From contig NC_007406.1 of NCBI RefSeq assembly GCF_000012725.1, positions 1,640,001 to 1,704,000 on the forward strand: 64,000 nucleotides of DNA, in the 5' to 3' direction. This DNA comes from Nitrobacter winogradskyi Nb-255. GTDB lineage: Bacteria; Pseudomonadota; Alphaproteobacteria; Rhizobiales; Xanthobacteraceae. Position numbers and translations under genes: made by a program. Below, piece after piece: positions 1 to 9,390 of the stretch. Each line of letters opens with the position of its first letter. Within the stretch, counting starts at the first letter, position 1. The notes beneath the pieces were generated by a model, which was given only the letters and a program-made list of their open reading frames with translations, was not told where the DNA came from and ran no database searches.

Positions 1-354
1 GACATGATCCAGAACCGCTGGGATCAATCGCTGTCGCCCGGCAACGAACAGTCCTTCTACTGGGGCAGCGAAGCCGCCGACATTCCGGGCACCCGCAATT
101 ACATGGGCGTGAAGAATCCCGCGATCGACGCCATGATCGCCGCCATGCTCAAGGCCAGGGAGCGGCCGGGCTTCGTGGATGCGGTACGCGCGCTCGACCG
201 GGTCCTGATGTCCGGATTTTACGTGATTCCGGTTTACAACGTTCGAGAACAATGGATCGCGCGCTGGAATCGGATAGAACGACCGGCAGCGACCGCGTTG
301 ACTGGATACATCCCTGAAACTTGGTGGCGAAGGCCGCCGAAGCCCGGCAAGTGA
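1..354 (+). CDS. ABC transporter solute-binding protein, family 5 (C-terminal part)
   Basis: This is the last 117 codons of a periplasmic solute-binding protein of the oligopeptide/microcin C (YejA, SBP_bac_5) type. The frame is open at the left edge, so the start lies outside the window. The visible part carries two blocks usual at the end of this family: 'NYMGVKNPAIDAMI' and, about 35 residues on, 'ALDRVLMSGFYVIPVYN'. Such proteins capture peptide-like ligands in the periplasm for an ABC importer. Only four bases separate its stop from the GTG start of the next gene, so the two are probably co-transcribed. The ligand cannot be told from this fragment. Confidence 0.85.
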   Translation, partial: DMIQNRWDQSLSPGNEQSFYWGSEAADIPGTRNYMGVKNPAIDAMIAAMLKARERPGFVDAVRALDRVLMSGFYVIPVYNVREQWIARWNRIERPAATALTGYIPETWWRRPPKPGK

Positions 355-358
355 CTTC

Positions 359-1861
359 GTGCTCCAGAACAATTCATCGCCTACGCTGGATGAACTCTTC
401 GACCGCATCCTCGTCCGGCAGCCGGACCGGCCGGCGCTGATCGATCCGCCGGACAAGCTGCGGGTGACGGGACAGTCACCCCTGCATCTGACCTTTGCCC
501 AGGCCGACCGGGCGGTATCAGCATTGGCGGCCCACTTCATCGAGGCTGGCCTGCCCGCCAATTCGATCATAGCGGTACAGCTACCCAACACCATCGAACT
601 GGCGCTGACAGTGCTTGCCGCCCATCGCGCCGGTCTGATCGTGGCGTTGTTGCCCCAGCTTTGGCGGCAGGCCGAGCTCGCTGTTGCGATCAACCGGACA
701 GGCGCGCGCGCGATCGTCGCGATGGGCAATATCGACGGCGTCAATCATGCCGACCTCGCGATGAACGCGGCGGCGGAAGTGTTCTCCGTCCGTCATGTCT
801 GCGGCTTCGGCAGCAACTTGCCGGAAGGTATGGTTCCGCTGGATATCGCTACCGAAAGGACAATCGACCGCTCGCGGCTGATGATCCGGGATTCGCGCCG
901 CGCCGCGCTGGTGACGTTCGAGGCTTCGGGCTCGGGCTTCCTCGCCGTGCCGCGAACCCACGTCAACCTGATCGCCGCCGGGCTTGCCATCTTTCTCGAG
1001 AGCAGCCTGCCTCAGAACGCGACAATTCTCTCGGCTCTCGCGCCGTCGTCCTTCGCCGGGCTGACCTCATCCTTCGTGATGTGGCTGCTCAGCGGCGGCA
1101 CCCTGGCGATGCATCATCCCTTCGACGAAACTGTTCTCGTGCGGCAGATGGAAACCGAACGCTGCGACACGCTGGTCGCGCCGGCCTCCCTGGCATTGCG
1201 GATGGCTGAAACCGGTGCTCTGTCTTCCGTCCCGAGCCTGCGTCATGTCGTTGGTCTCTGGCGGGTTCCGGAACAGGTGGGATCGAGCGCGCCCTGGTCC
1301 GACAGCGAGAGGCAAATGACCGACGTCTACCTGTTCGGCGAGGCGGGTCTTTTCGCGAGCCGCCGCGTGGAGGACGGCTCCCCTGCCCCGATCATGCCCG
1401 GCCCTTATCGGACGCCACCTCAGGTTCCCATCACATCCACGGCCGGCGAGATCGTTTTGACCCCGCACGGCACGCTGGGGCTGCGAGGGCCGATGGTGCC
1501 GATCGCGGCCTACGCCGCGCCGGAGTCTCCTTCCGAGGACTTCGTCGTGCCGTCGCAGCCGGATTATGTCGATACCGGCTATGCCGCGCGGATCGATCGC
1601 GCCACGGGCGCCATTGCGATCACGGCGCCGCCGGCCGGCGTCATGGCCGTCGGCGGCTACCGGTTTCCCGCACAGGACCTTCAGGAATGGGCGCGACGGC
1701 TCGGACCGAACGCCATGCTGACGGCGCTTCCCGACCGTCTGAGCGGCCATCGCCTTGCCGGGCGAGCCGGCGACAATGCCCGCGCTCGCGAGGCTCTCAA
1801 GGAACTGGGGCTGAACCCGTTGATGGTGGAAGCATTTCGCGATCGTTCCGTGAGCGGCTGA
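359..1861 (+). CDS. AMP-binding (acyl-CoA synthetase-like) protein, degenerate
   Basis: A 500-residue protein of the adenylate-forming superfamily (acyl-CoA synthetase fold). The N-terminal half has the usual 'LTFAQADRAVSALAAHF' and 'VAVQLPNTIELALTVLAAHRAG'-like segments. The core motifs are eroded: the place of the phosphate-binding loop T-S-G-T-T-G-x-P-K reads 'FEASGSGFLAVPRTH', and the Y-G-x-T-E motif reads 'LFGEAGLFAS'. The C-terminal subdomain is short and lacks an obvious catalytic lysine context. The start is GTG, four bases after the binding-protein gene. It may bind acyl substrates without normal ligase activity; this is inference. Family assignment is firm, function is not. Confidence 0.8.
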   Translation: MLQNNSSPTLDELFDRILVRQPDRPALIDPPDKLRVTGQSPLHLTFAQADRAVSALAAHFIEAGLPANSIIAVQLPNTIELALTVLAAHRAGLIVALLPQLWRQAELAVAINRTGARAIVAMGNIDGVNHADLAMNAAAEVFSVRHVCGFGSNLPEGMVPLDIATERTIDRSRLMIRDSRRAALVTFEASGSGFLAVPRTHVNLIAAGLAIFLESSLPQNATILSALAPSSFAGLTSSFVMWLLSGGTLAMHHPFDETVLVRQMETERCDTLVAPASLALRMAETGALSSVPSLRHVVGLWRVPEQVGSSAPWSDSERQMTDVYLFGEAGLFASRRVEDGSPAPIMPGPYRTPPQVPITSTAGEIVLTPHGTLGLRGPMVPIAAYAAPESPSEDFVVPSQPDYVDTGYAARIDRATGAIAITAPPAGVMAVGGYRFPAQDLQEWARRLGPNAMLTALPDRLSGHRLAGRAGDNARAREALKELGLNPLMVEAFRDRSVSG

Positions 1862-1946
1862 TCAAATCCGGCGCCATTCATTGACGCCGCATTAAGGGAC
1901 AATAAACTAGCCTCACACGCCTTTGGCACGTACCGAGTTGGTGAGA

Positions 1947-3176
1947 ATGTCCCAGCAAGGCCCGCTTATCGTTGTCTCACACGGCGAGCGACAAGCGTCC
2001 GTCGTCTCTCGAGCGAGCCGGAGCATCTTCCCTGTTCTCGACATCGATTGGTCGGAAGCCTCCCGCGGCATCGAACGCTTTCAGCCGGCAGCCGTGTTCG
2101 TCCCCACGACCGAAGGCGCGGGCGTGGGATTGGATCGCCTCGCCGGTCAGCTTGCCGCGATGCAGCCTTACGTTCCCCTGATCGTCGCCGATCCCCCAAT
2201 GCCCTGCCCGGACAACGCGCTTCCGTTCTCGTCCCTGAACGAAGGCATCGACCGGTTCGACAGGCGTCTCAATGCGGCGCTGCGCGTGCGAACGCTGCAC
2301 GCGACCGTCCTCCGGCGGCTTGCAGGCAATCCGGCGGCGCCAAGCCTGCCGGATGCCGACCCGATCCGGGATGCGACCGTTCTCCTGATCGGGCGCGGCG
2401 CCGCTTATCCGACGCTATCGGTGGCCTTTGGCGAACGGCTCGGCGTCGTCGGGGCGCTCAGCATCGAGGCGGCGGCGAAGCATCTCAACGCGCGGGATCT
2501 GGACGGTGTCGTTATCAGTGAGGGGTTCGCCCGGCGCGTGGTCGACGCGCTTCTGACCGTGCTCGCTGAAGACACGCGCTTTCGCAATCTGCCGATCGCG
2601 GTTCCGGCCGGCGGCCCGTGGGCGACCTATGATCTTCCCAATCTCGAAGTGATGCCGAGCGAGCCCCATCATGCCGTCAGCACGTTTCTGCCTTTGGTTC
2701 GGCAGCACGCATTCGAGGCGCGTCTGCATCGTACGCTGAAATCAATGGATGCGGGCGGACTCCTCGATCCGCGAACGGGTCTCCTGACCGGGGATGCCTT
2801 CCACCGTGAACTCAACATGGCGATCCGCCAGACCCGCTCCAGCGGCGCGAGTCTCTCCATCGCGCGCTTCTCGCTCGGCCAGCAGCATGAACGCCCGCTG
2901 TTCGACGCGGCGCGTATTCTCAGCCGGCTGATGCGGCGAATGGATTTCGGCACGCTCGAAGCCGATGGTTCGATCGTCGTGGTTTTTGCCGACGCTGATT
3001 TACGCAACGCGCAGATGATCGCGCGGCGGCTTTCGAGCGTGATGAAGCATACGACGCTCAGCGCCAAGCGTACCGTGCGGATCGACCCTCAGGTCACCCT
3101 GACGGCATCCCGGTTTGATGACTCGGCGGTATCGCTCCTCACCCGCCTGAGCAGTGAAGCGCGCGCGGCATCATAA
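1947..3176 (+). CDS. Protein with degenerate C-terminal GGDEF domain
   Basis: About 409 residues. The first 270 residues contain two Rossmann/receiver-like stretches ('PLIVVSHGERQ', 'ATVLLIGRGAAYPTLSVAFG') with no phospho-acceptor pattern I can identify. From about residue 275 the chain resembles a diguanylate cyclase domain: 'LDPRTGLLTGDAFHREL' matches the usual D-x-L-T-G-L-x-N-R entry, followed by helices of the right spacing. The signature G-G-D/E-E-F is replaced by 'GTLEADGSIVVVF', so cyclase activity is not expected. It is likely a signalling or scaffold protein. ATG 1947 is chosen; an in-frame TTG at 1923 would add eight residues. It ends nine bases before the convergent mfd stop. Confidence 0.7.
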   Translation: MSQQGPLIVVSHGERQASVVSRASRSIFPVLDIDWSEASRGIERFQPAAVFVPTTEGAGVGLDRLAGQLAAMQPYVPLIVADPPMPCPDNALPFSSLNEGIDRFDRRLNAALRVRTLHATVLRRLAGNPAAPSLPDADPIRDATVLLIGRGAAYPTLSVAFGERLGVVGALSIEAAAKHLNARDLDGVVISEGFARRVVDALLTVLAEDTRFRNLPIAVPAGGPWATYDLPNLEVMPSEPHHAVSTFLPLVRQHAFEARLHRTLKSMDAGGLLDPRTGLLTGDAFHRELNMAIRQTRSSGASLSIARFSLGQQHERPLFDAARILSRLMRRMDFGTLEADGSIVVVFADADLRNAQMIARRLSSVMKHTTLSAKRTVRIDPQVTLTASRFDDSAVSLLTRLSSEARAAS

Positions 3177-3184
3177 CGACCGCA

Positions 3185-6100
3185 TTACGCCGCCTTGCGA
3201 TCCTCCGCGAGATTGGCAAGCTGCCGCATGATTTCGGTGGTGCCCATCAGGCGCTCTTCCGGGGTTTCCCAGTTCTGTAAGAACACCACTTTCATGTCGG
3301 GACGGACCTTCGCCGCCTGTCCATGCTGGCGGATGAAATACACCAGCCGATCGGGTTGCGCGAACTTGTTGTCGCGGAAGGAAATGACCGCACCCTTCGG
3401 TCCCGCATCCACCTTCTCGACATTGGCGCGGCGGCAATAGGCCTTGATGGCCGCGACCTTGAACAGATATCGGACTTCGTCCGGCAATTTACCGAAGCGG
3501 TCGCGCAGCTCCGCGGCAAAGCTGTCGATTTCATCATCGGTATCGAGGTCGGCAAGCCGGCGATACAACGATAGCCGAACCGCCAGATCGGCAATGTAAT
3601 CCTCGGGGATCAATACCGGCATCCCGATGGTGATCTGCGGGGACCAGCGATCGTCGGCAATCTCCGTCACGCCGGTCTTGAGATTCTCGATCGCCTCCTC
3701 CAGCATCGACTGATAGAGTTCGAAACCAACTTCCTTGATGTGGCCCGACTGCTCCTCGCCGAGCAGATTGCCCGCGCCGCGAATGTCGAGATCATGCGAC
3801 GCAAGCTGGAATCCCGCCCCCAGGGTTTCGAGCGACTGCAGAACCTTGAGCCGGCGTTCGGCCTGCGCCGTGATCTTGTGTTTCGACGGCAGCGTGAACA
3901 GCGCATAGGCGCGCAGCTTCGAACGCCCGACCCGGCCGCGCAACTGATAAAGCTGCGCCAGCCCGAACATATCCGAGCGATGCACGATGAGAGTGTTGGC
4001 GGTCGGGATATCGAGCCCGGACTCCACGATGGTTGTCGAGAGCAGGACATCGTACTTGCCGTCATAGAAGGCCGAGATGATGTCCTCGATTACCGTCGGC
4101 GGCATCTGGCCGTGCGCGACGGCGACCTTCATCTCCGGTACGTGCTTGTCGAGGAAATCCTTGACCTCGGCCAGATCGCTTACGCGCGGCACGACATAGA
4201 AGGCCTGGCCACCACGGTAGCGTTCGCGCAGGAGCGCCTCCCGGATCATCAGGGGATCGTGGGGCGCCACGAAGGTACGAACGGCCAAGCGATCGACCGG
4301 CGGCGAGGCGATGATCGATAGATCGCGCACGCCGGTCAGGGCCAGTTGCAGCGTGCGCGGAATCGGAGTTGCGCTCAGCGTCAGTACGTGGACATGCGCC
4401 CGCAGTTGCTTCAGCCGCTCCTTGTGGCTGACGCCGAAATGCTGCTCTTCGTCGACCACCAGAAGTCCGAGGTCCCTGAACTTGATGGATTTGCCGAGCA
4501 AGGCATGTGTGCCGACGACGATATCCACCGAGCCGTCGGCGATCCCCTTCTTGACCTTGGCCAGCTCCTTCGGCGACACCAGTCGCGAGGCCTGCGCGAC
4601 ATTGACCGGAAAACCACGAAACCGCTCGGTGAACGTTTTCGCGTGCTGACGCGCAAGCAGCGTTGTCGGCACGACGACCGCGACCTGCTTGCCATCCAGC
4701 GCGACGGCGAATGCCGCCCGCAGGGCCACTTCGGTTTTGCCGAATCCGACGTCACCGCACACCAGCCGATCCATCGGCTTGCCGCTTTCGAGATCCTCCA
4801 GCGAAGCCTGGATCGCGCCGAGCTGGTCCTCGGTTTCCTCGTAGGGAAAGCGCGCGCAGAACTCGTCGTACAGGCCCGACTGCACCGGCAGCTTCGGCGC
4901 CTCACGCAAATGCCGCTCCGCGGCGATCCTGATCAACTCGCCTGCGATCTCGCGAATGCGACTTTTCAGCTTGGCCTTGCGAGCCTGCCAGCCCCCGCCT
5001 CCGAGCCGGTCCAGTTCGACATTGGCTTGATCGGAGCCATAGCGCGATAGCAGTTCAATATTCTCGACCGGCAGGAACAGCTTGGTCTCGTTGGCGTAAC
5101 GCAGTTCCAGACAATCGTGCGGCGCGCCACCTACTTCAAGCGTCTGCAAGCCGACAAAACGCCCGATGCCGTGCTCGACGTGAACAACGAGATCGCCCGC
5201 CGCAAGGCTGGTGACTTCCGAGATGAAGTTTTCGAGTTTGCGGCTGGCCTTGGGTGGCCGCACCAGGCGATCGCCCAGGATGTCCTGTTCGCTGATGACC
5301 GCGACAGATTCAGTTTCAAATCCGGATTCTATCCCGACAACGCCCAGCATGACCTCATTGCGGGGCGTTGCGTGAACGGTACGCCAGGTATTGATGCTCG
5401 TCAGGTTGAGCAGTCCGTGATCTTTCAGCATGCTCGCCATGCGGTCGCGCGAACCCTCGCTCCACAACGTCACGACGACTTTCTTTCGCGCGGCCTGCAA
5501 CGCCTGTATGTGGGATCCGACGGACTCGAAAACGTTGAGAGTGGTGTCAGCCCGTTCGGGCGCGAAATTCCGCCCCTGCCGTGCGCCGGCATCGATGATA
5601 TTGACGGATTCGTCCGGCATCGCGAATGGCGTCAACCGCACCAAAGCTGCTTCATTGAGGCGCTTTGCCCACTCATCCGGCGTCAGATAAAGACGGTCGG
5701 GCGGAAGCGGCTTGTAGGGCACGCCGCCGCCGGCTTGCTCAAGGGGCTCGCGGCGCGCTTCATGGTAATCGGCGATCTGCTTGAAGCGCTCGCTCGCGGC
5801 GTCTTCTCCCTGCGGCTCGATGACGATGGATGCGCCGTCAAGATAGTCGAACAGCGTGTCCATGCGTTCGTGAAACAGCGGCAGCCAGTGCTCCATGCCC
5901 GGATACCGCCGCCCTTCGCTGACAGCTTCATACAACAGGTCATCGCGTTCCGGTGCGCCGAAAGTCGCGACGTATCCCATCCGGAAACGCCGGATGGTTT
6001 CGGTGACGAACTGGAATTCGGAGATCGGCACCAGATCGAGCGAGCGTACGTCAAACAGCGTGCGCTGGGTTTCCGGATCGAATGACCGGATCGACTCCAG

Positions 6101-6709
6101 CGAGTCGCCGAAGAAATCGAATCGCACGGGATGATCGAGATTCGACGGAAACAGGTCGAGGATGCCGCCGCGAACGGCGTATTCGCCGGGTTCGCGGACC
6201 GTTGAAGAGCGATTGTAGCCGTTGTGCTCGAGCCATGCGGCGATGGAATCCATCGGAACCACATTGCCGGGTGCGACCGACAGGGCTTGAGACGCGACGA
6301 TTTCGCGCGCGGGCACGCGTTGCAGGATCGCGTTGACCGTTGTGAGGATGATCAGAGGCGTCTCGCTGCCGGTTAGACGAGACAGGCGCGCCAGCGTCGT
6401 CAGGCGCTGCGCAAGCACGCCTCCATGCGGCGAGACCCGATCATAGGGCTGGCAATCCCAGGCCGGGAATTGCATCACGGAAATGTCCGACGCGAAAAAT
6501 TCGAGCGCCCGCGCCAGTTGCTGCATCCGCGGACCGTCACGGCAGACCACCGTCAGGCTGACCGCCGCGGCTCGCCGCGTAGCGTTGGCCTTGATGGCTC
6601 GCGCGAGGTCAGAGACGACGAGTCCCTCGGCGCCCTCCGCGACATTCGCGAGCGTCAGCGGACGACCCGGTGACAGCGATTCCGCAGGCGACCTTGAAAA
6701 AGCTTTCAT
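3185..6709 (-). CDS. mfd: Transcription-repair coupling factor Mfd
   Basis: A 1174-residue protein, full length for Mfd, which releases RNA polymerase stalled at DNA damage and recruits UvrA. Domains in order: UvrB-homology modules (about 1-350), the RNA polymerase interaction domain with 'LVVHVEHGIGRFVGLQ' (about 500-570), the RecG-like translocase with Walker A 'GDVGFGKTEVA' near 651 and 'VVDEEQHFG' near 750, motif VI 'QLRGRVGRSKLRAYA', and the C-terminal UvrA-binding module (TRCF). Its ATG overlaps the sdhE stop as ATGA, indicating translational coupling. It converges with the GGDEF-like gene with a gap of only eight bases and no obvious terminator. Confidence 0.98.
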   Translation of the reverse strand: MKAFSRSPAESLSPGRPLTLANVAEGAEGLVVSDLARAIKANATRRAAAVSLTVVCRDGPRMQQLARALEFFASDISVMQFPAWDCQPYDRVSPHGGVLAQRLTTLARLSRLTGSETPLIILTTVNAILQRVPAREIVASQALSVAPGNVVPMDSIAAWLEHNGYNRSSTVREPGEYAVRGGILDLFPSNLDHPVRFDFFGDSLESIRSFDPETQRTLFDVRSLDLVPISEFQFVTETIRRFRMGYVATFGAPERDDLLYEAVSEGRRYPGMEHWLPLFHERMDTLFDYLDGASIVIEPQGEDAASERFKQIADYHEARREPLEQAGGGVPYKPLPPDRLYLTPDEWAKRLNEAALVRLTPFAMPDESVNIIDAGARQGRNFAPERADTTLNVFESVGSHIQALQAARKKVVVTLWSEGSRDRMASMLKDHGLLNLTSINTWRTVHATPRNEVMLGVVGIESGFETESVAVISEQDILGDRLVRPPKASRKLENFISEVTSLAAGDLVVHVEHGIGRFVGLQTLEVGGAPHDCLELRYANETKLFLPVENIELLSRYGSDQANVELDRLGGGGWQARKAKLKSRIREIAGELIRIAAERHLREAPKLPVQSGLYDEFCARFPYEETEDQLGAIQASLEDLESGKPMDRLVCGDVGFGKTEVALRAAFAVALDGKQVAVVVPTTLLARQHAKTFTERFRGFPVNVAQASRLVSPKELAKVKKGIADGSVDIVVGTHALLGKSIKFRDLGLLVVDEEQHFGVSHKERLKQLRAHVHVLTLSATPIPRTLQLALTGVRDLSIIASPPVDRLAVRTFVAPHDPLMIREALLRERYRGGQAFYVVPRVSDLAEVKDFLDKHVPEMKVAVAHGQMPPTVIEDIISAFYDGKYDVLLSTTIVESGLDIPTANTLIVHRSDMFGLAQLYQLRGRVGRSKLRAYALFTLPSKHKITAQAERRLKVLQSLETLGAGFQLASHDLDIRGAGNLLGEEQSGHIKEVGFELYQSMLEEAIENLKTGVTEIADDRWSPQITIGMPVLIPEDYIADLAVRLSLYRRLADLDTDDEIDSFAAELRDRFGKLPDEVRYLFKVAAIKAYCRRANVEKVDAGPKGAVISFRDNKFAQPDRLVYFIRQHGQAAKVRPDMKVVFLQNWETPEERLMGTTEIMRQLANLAEDRKAA

Positions 6710-6993
6710 GCGCCCTGTCCCCGCCGAAACGACTTGATGCGATCGAACAGCGCGGTCCGGTATTCGGAGGCCAGCGGAGCGCCGTCGCTCAGCGCGGCGT
6801 AAAGGTCCGGGTCCGGAACCTCGATCAGGTTTTCGAGATCTTTTAACTCCGCTTCGGTCAATGAACCGATCTCCTCATCGACGAACCGGCCGAGGATCAG
6901 GTCCATCTCGCGCATCCCGCGATGCCAGCAGCGATACAGCAGCCGTTTGCGGCGGTCATCCATGCCCTCGCTCGATCGTGTCGATCCCGTCAT
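6706..6993 (-). CDS. sdhE: FAD assembly factor SdhE (succinate dehydrogenase assembly factor 2)
   Basis: A 95-residue DUF339/SdhE protein that promotes covalent flavinylation of succinate dehydrogenase subunit A. The family's conserved R-G-x-x-E motif is present as 'HRGMREMD', followed by 'LGRFVDEEIGSLTEAEL' and 'VPDPDLYAAL', both typical. The open frame runs upstream to 7074, but family length and the start 'MTGSTRSSEGMDDRRKRLL' favour ATG at 6993. The stop overlaps the mfd ATG (ATGA), so the two are one transcription unit. It faces recG, whose start is 159 bases away on the other strand. Confidence 0.93.
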   Translation of the reverse strand: MTGSTRSSEGMDDRRKRLLYRCWHRGMREMDLILGRFVDEEIGSLTEAELKDLENLIEVPDPDLYAALSDGAPLASEYRTALFDRIKSFRRGQGA

Positions 6994-7152
6994 TCGTCTA
7001 TTCCAGGCAAACGCCAAAAGCCCGGACGAGCCGGGCCGGCACCATATAGCCTCCGGAATAATGGATGTCAGCATCCGTTTCGCGCATTGCGCAATCAGAG
7101 ATTTGCATTCAAGGCTTGCAGTTGGTCCAGATCATTCCGCCCGAGTCCTGAG

Positions 7153-9252
7153 ATGCGTCCCGCGCTGCTCAATCCGCTCTTTGTACCGGTGACCAGCCTG
7201 TCCGGCGTCGGACCGAAGCAGGACAGGCTGTTCCGGCACCTGCTCGCGCGCGATGAAACGCCGCGGCTGGTTGATCTGCTGTTTCACCTGCCTGCAAGCG
7301 TCGTCGATCGCAGGGCGCGACCCAAAATCCGTGACGCCGTCCCCGGCACGATCGTGACGCTGGAGGTGAGCGTCGACCGGCATCGCCCGGCGCCGCCCGG
7401 ACGCTCGCGCGCGCCGCATCTCGTCTATGCCAGCGACGAAACCGGAAGCGTCGTCCTGACCTACTTCCGCGCTCAGCCGAGCTATGTCGAAAAACTGCTT
7501 CCCGCAGGCAGCAAGCGTTATGTGTCCGGCACGGTGCAGATGTTCGACGGCACGCTGCAGATCGTGCATCCCGACCGGGTTGTCGATGAAGCCGGGCTGG
7601 CGGAGCTTTCCGGCATCGATCCCGTCTATCCCCTCACCCAGGGTCTGGCGCCGGGGGCGTTGCGCCGCGCGATCGCGCAGGCATTGCAGAATCTGCCCGT
7701 GTTGCCCGAATGGACCGATCCGAAGATTTTACGTCGCTGTGGCTTTCCGCCGCTGGCTCAGGCGCTCCGCCGGGTCCACGTCCCCCTGGAGTTGACTGAT
7801 ACGCTGCCGGAAGGCCCGTTCTGGTCACGCCTCGCCTTCGACGAACTGCTGGCCGGCCAGCTTGCGCTAACGCTGGTGCGCGCGCGGCTTCGCCGCCCGG
7901 CTGGAAACCGGCACGCGGGCGACGGACACCTGCGCAACAGGATTATCGATGCGCTCCCCTACGCCCTCACCGCATCCCAACAGCAAGCCGTCGCGGCGAT
8001 CATCGAAGACCTGCGGCAGCCGGTGAGGATGCTGCGGCTGCTTCAGGGCGATGTCGGCTCGGGCAAGACCGTGGTCGCGCTGCTGGCCGCCTGCGCGGTG
8101 GCCGAATCCGGCAAGCAGACGGCCTTGATGGCGCCGACCGAGGTTCTTGCTCGCCAGCATATCAAGACCATCGCGCCGCTGGCCGAACGGGCCGGCCTGC
8201 GGGTTGCGATTCTGACCGGCCGCGAGAAAGGCAGGGAACGGCGCGAGATCACGGCGCGCCTCGCCGAAGGCGACATTGACCTGCTTGTAGGCACCCATGC
8301 GTTGATCCAGGATGAGGTCACGTTCAAATCGCTGGCGCTCGCGGTGGTGGATGAGCAGCACCGTTTCGGCGTGCGCGAGCGCCTCGCGCTGACGACGAAG
8401 GGTGAAGCTGTCGATGTCCTGGTGCTGAGCGCGACGCCGATCCCGCGCACGCTGGTGCTGACCTATTTCGGCGACATGGATGTCTCCGAATTGCGCGACA
8501 AGCCCGCGGGCCGGCAGCCGATCGATACCCGCGCCGTTTCCGACGGCCGGTTGACCGAGGTCATCGACGCCGTTGGCCGCGCCGTGAAGGCGGGAAAGCT
8601 GGCTTACTGGATCTGTCCGCTGGTTGAGGAATCCGACGCCGTCGACCTGAGCGATGCCGAGCAGCGCTACCAAAGCCTCAAGGCTCGCTTCGGCGACAGG
8701 GTCGGCCTTGTTCACGGCAAGATGCGCGGCCCCGAAAAGGATCGCGTGATGGCGCAATTCGCGGCCGGCGAAATCAATCTGCTGGTCGCGACAACCGTCG
8801 TCGAGGTCGGCGTCGACGTTCCGGCGGCGACGATCATGGTGATCGAGAACGCCGAACGCTTCGGTCTGGCGCAACTCCATCAGTTACGAGGCCGGATCGG
8901 TCGTGGTTCGGAGCCCTCCACGTGCCTGCTGCTTTACCGGGAGCCTTTGGGCGAGATGTCAGCCGCCCGGCTGCGGGTGATCCGGGAGACCACGGACGGA
9001 TTCCGCATTGCCGAAGAAGACCTGAGGCTGCGCGGCGAAGGCGATGTGCTCGGCACGCGTCAAAGCGGCCTGCCCGGCTATCGCGTCGCGCGCTCGGATG
9101 TCCATGCGCAACTCATCACGCTGGCCCGCGACGAAGCCCTGCGCATTCTGAAGCAGAATCCGAATCTCACGGGCTCGCACGGCGAAGCCTTGCGATGCCT
9201 GCTGTATCTGTTTGAGCGCGACGAAGCCCTGCCCCTGCTCGGCGCGGGTTAA
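7153..9252 (+). CDS. recG: ATP-dependent DNA helicase RecG
   Basis: A 699-residue RecG, the branch-migrating helicase that remodels stalled replication forks and Holliday junctions. An N-terminal wedge/OB region ('PLFVPVTSLSGVGPKQ', then a stretch around residues 55-150) precedes the superfamily 2 motor: Walker A 'LQGDVGSGKTVVALL' near 298, DEQH box 'VVDEQHRFGVRERL' near 400, 'LSATPIPRTL', and motif VI 'QLRGRIGRGSEPSTC'. The frame is open upstream to 6922, but family length and the conserved N-terminus place the start at ATG 7153. It is divergent from sdhE-mfd, so the 159-base spacer probably carries both promoters. Confidence 0.97.
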   Translation: MRPALLNPLFVPVTSLSGVGPKQDRLFRHLLARDETPRLVDLLFHLPASVVDRRARPKIRDAVPGTIVTLEVSVDRHRPAPPGRSRAPHLVYASDETGSVVLTYFRAQPSYVEKLLPAGSKRYVSGTVQMFDGTLQIVHPDRVVDEAGLAELSGIDPVYPLTQGLAPGALRRAIAQALQNLPVLPEWTDPKILRRCGFPPLAQALRRVHVPLELTDTLPEGPFWSRLAFDELLAGQLALTLVRARLRRPAGNRHAGDGHLRNRIIDALPYALTASQQQAVAAIIEDLRQPVRMLRLLQGDVGSGKTVVALLAACAVAESGKQTALMAPTEVLARQHIKTIAPLAERAGLRVAILTGREKGRERREITARLAEGDIDLLVGTHALIQDEVTFKSLALAVVDEQHRFGVRERLALTTKGEAVDVLVLSATPIPRTLVLTYFGDMDVSELRDKPAGRQPIDTRAVSDGRLTEVIDAVGRAVKAGKLAYWICPLVEESDAVDLSDAEQRYQSLKARFGDRVGLVHGKMRGPEKDRVMAQFAAGEINLLVATTVVEVGVDVPAATIMVIENAERFGLAQLHQLRGRIGRGSEPSTCLLLYREPLGEMSAARLRVIRETTDGFRIAEEDLRLRGEGDVLGTRQSGLPGYRVARSDVHAQLITLARDEALRILKQNPNLTGSHGEALRCLLYLFERDEALPLLGAG

Positions 9253-9390
9253 AAGCGAGGCATGTCTCCGGGCTGGCCCCCGAGCATGAAAGACCTATTC
9301 GCGTGAAGAAAACGCTACAGGTCGAGGTCTGGACAGCCTCCGCTCCTCACCCTGTGCTCCTCACCCTGTCAGGCGCAAGGGCTCCAGGCA

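Noticed and set aside
4346-6085. Two long plus-strand ORFs (4,346-5,050 and 5,117-6,085)
   Set aside because: They are opposite mfd, whose full-length protein is unmistakable; compositions are Arg/His/Asp-rich shadow type.
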